A stretch of DNA of 64,000 bases from assembly GCF_023715145.1 (NCBI RefSeq), contig NZ_JAMBNP010000005.1:1-64000 (forward strand). Reading direction: 5' to 3'. The stretch comes from Paenibacillus glycanilyticus. Its GTDB lineage: Bacteria > Bacillota > Bacilli > Paenibacillales > Paenibacillaceae. The translations under genes and the position numbers were made by a program. Under the pieces are notes generated by a model. That model was not told where the DNA came from, searched no databases, and saw nothing but the letters and a program-made list of their open reading frames with translations. Shown one piece after another: positions 62,605-64,000 of the stretch (position 1 is its first letter; the number at the start of each line of letters is the position of its first letter).

Positions 62605-64000
62605 ATGCAAAACAGCGGTATCGTGTATTTTTCGGCAGAATTTGGACTTGATGAATCCTTGCCGATTTACTCAGGTGGCCTCGGAATCTTGGCTGGCGAC
62701 CATATCAAAGCTGCAGCAGACTTGAATATTCCGCTTACGGGCGTCGGCATATTTTACGGCAAGGGTTATTTCCAGCAACGTATTGACGAGGGCGGTTCGC
62801 AGCAGCACTTGTATCCCGAAGTCGACCTGGAGGCGAGCGTCTACCCGGTTCAGCTCCTGCGGGATGACCATGGCCAGCCTGTGATCATTGCCATTCCGTT
62901 GAATGGCAGGCAGGTATATGCGAAAACATGGTCCGTGCAGGTGGGTTCGGTGACGCTGTACCTGCTCAACACAGACGTTGAATGGAACAGCGATTCGGAT
63001 CGCCGCTTGACGGACACGTTATATCCCGGCGATCAGGACATCCGCATAAGCCAGGAGATTCTCCTTGGCATCGGCGGCACGAGATTGCTTGCGGCACTTG
63101 GCATCCAGCCCGAGGTCTGGCATATGAACGAAGGTCATTGCGCTTTCCTGACGCTTGAGCGAATTCGCATGCTGTCCGCTGAAGGCGTGCCTTTCGAGAC
63201 GGCGCTCGAGGTTGTCAAGGCAAGCACGGTCTTTACGACGCATACGCCGGTTCCGGCCGGGCATGACGTCTTCTCCATCGATCGGATGGACCGTTATTTC
63301 GGCGACTATTACTGGCAGCTCGGAGCCGACAGGGAGCGGGTATTGTCGCTTGGCCTAATGGACGGCGCATTCAACATGACGCGTCTTGCCGTCAGCACTT
63401 CGTCGAAAGTGAACGGGGTGAGCAAGCTGCACGGAGAGGTGACAAGGGAGCTGTTCCACAAGTGGATGCCGCATATCCCGCAAAAGGATATTCCCGTCGA
63501 CTCGGTCACGAACGGCATCCATACCGGGACATGGCTCGCCGCCGGCTTGAAGGAGCTGTTCGACCGGCATCTGCCTTCCGACTGGACCTTGCAAGTAGCG
63601 GAACCGGAAGTATGGTCTGCCGTTCGGGATATTCCCCACAACGAGCTTTGGGAGGAGCACCAGCGGGCCAAAGCCAAGATGCTCGAGGCTTTTGACCTGC
63701 CTCTCCCCTCATCCGACGCAGGGCCTTTGATCATCGGCTTTGCCAGACGATTTGCGACGTATAAGCGGGCGCTGCTTATCTTCAGCGAGCCGGAGCGGCT
63801 CGCGCGCATTCTCGGCGATCCGCATCGCCCGGTATGCCTTGTTTTTGCCGGCAAGGCGCATCCTTCCGACGGACCGGGGCAGGAACTGATCCGCAGAATC
63901 GTGGAGCTGTCCAGGGACGAAAGGTTCAGGGGCCGCGTCTACATGGTGGAGAATTATGCGATGGATAAGGCCAAGATGCTCGTGCAAGGCGTCGATGTAT
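62605..64000 (+). CDS. alpha-glucan phosphorylase (GlgP type), 3' end outside the window
   Basis: 465 codons in the window, open at the end. The N-terminal VYFSAEFGLDESLPIYSGGL and GILAGDHIKAAADL, then WHMNEGHCAFLTLERI, FTTHTPVPAGHD and GFARRFATYKRA, match the short alpha-glucan phosphorylase subfamily (GT35), which cleaves glycogen or maltodextrin with phosphate to give glucose-1-phosphate. The pyridoxal-phosphate lysine region lies past the window. GAGGTGG (62594-62600) precedes ATG 62605; ATG 62602 is also possible. It is separated from the giant gene by a strong terminator, so functional linkage is unlikely. Confidence 0.93.
   Translation, partial: MQNSGIVYFSAEFGLDESLPIYSGGLGILAGDHIKAAADLNIPLTGVGIFYGKGYFQQRIDEGGSQQHLYPEVDLEASVYPVQLLRDDHGQPVIIAIPLNGRQVYAKTWSVQVGSVTLYLLNTDVEWNSDSDRRLTDTLYPGDQDIRISQEILLGIGGTRLLAALGIQPEVWHMNEGHCAFLTLERIRMLSAEGVPFETALEVVKASTVFTTHTPVPAGHDVFSIDRMDRYFGDYYWQLGADRERVLSLGLMDGAFNMTRLAVSTSSKVNGVSKLHGEVTRELFHKWMPHIPQKDIPVDSVTNGIHTGTWLAAGLKELFDRHLPSDWTLQVAEPEVWSAVRDIPHNELWEEHQRAKAKMLEAFDLPLPSSDAGPLIIGFARRFATYKRALLIFSEPERLARILGDPHRPVCLVFAGKAHPSDGPGQELIRRIVELSRDERFRGRVYMVENYAMDKAKMLVQGVDV

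Overview
The window looks like the chromosome of a spore-forming, low-to-moderate GC Gram-positive of the Paenibacillaceae, most likely Paenibacillus or a close relative. The support is a gerA-type germinant-receptor operon, the spore protein gene sspI, S-layer-homology (SLH) anchored surface enzymes, LplB/YtcP/YtcQ-type sugar ABC transporters without their own ATPase, YesM/YesN-type two-component systems and a 23S-tRNA array. No species can be named from sequence alone.

Layout. 1-1859: the 3' end of a 23S rRNA gene, then 16 tRNA genes on the + strand and a strong terminator; no 5S gene lies between them. 1925-5973: a four-gene germinant-receptor operon (A, C, small membrane protein, B). 6191-10227: a cell-envelope-stress operon (LiaI-like, PspA-like, PspC, PspA, sensor kinase, response regulator). 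10337-12333: three poorly known genes. 12457-16293: zwf, a cyclase-family hydrolase and prfC. 16402-20528: a LacI regulator with a clear promoter/operator, then a sugar oxidoreductase/ThuA operon. 20660-23712: an isolated phnM, sspI, a KtrA-type potassium regulator and a TrmH-type RNA methyltransferase.

23876-45291 is a polysaccharide (probably glucuronoxylan-type hemicellulose) utilisation locus. It holds a surface-anchored GH43 enzyme, a surface-anchored GH115 alpha-glucuronidase, two permeases, a binding lipoprotein, a YesN/YesM two-component system, an intracellular clan GH-G glycosidase and a divergent AraC regulator. The enzyme operon and the transporter operon start from two copies of the same promoter element, and the two enzymes carry a nearly identical duplicated C-terminal cassette ending in three SLH domains.

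45407-62395 is the most unusual part. A 7TM sensor histidine kinase and a response regulator with a SARP/BTAD-type output domain sit directly upstream of a single 13.8-kb gene. That gene encodes a 4615-residue exported protein: three SLH domains, a beta-helix-like section, about 24 diverged Ig-like repeats of roughly 85-90 residues, then about 1900 residues of alpha-helical repeats that I cannot assign to a known family. The window ends inside an alpha-glucan phosphorylase gene.

Two genes (a YwmB-like protein and the LacI regulator) have strong Shine-Dalgarno sequences but no ATG, GTG or TTG in frame; ATC is the best-placed start in both.
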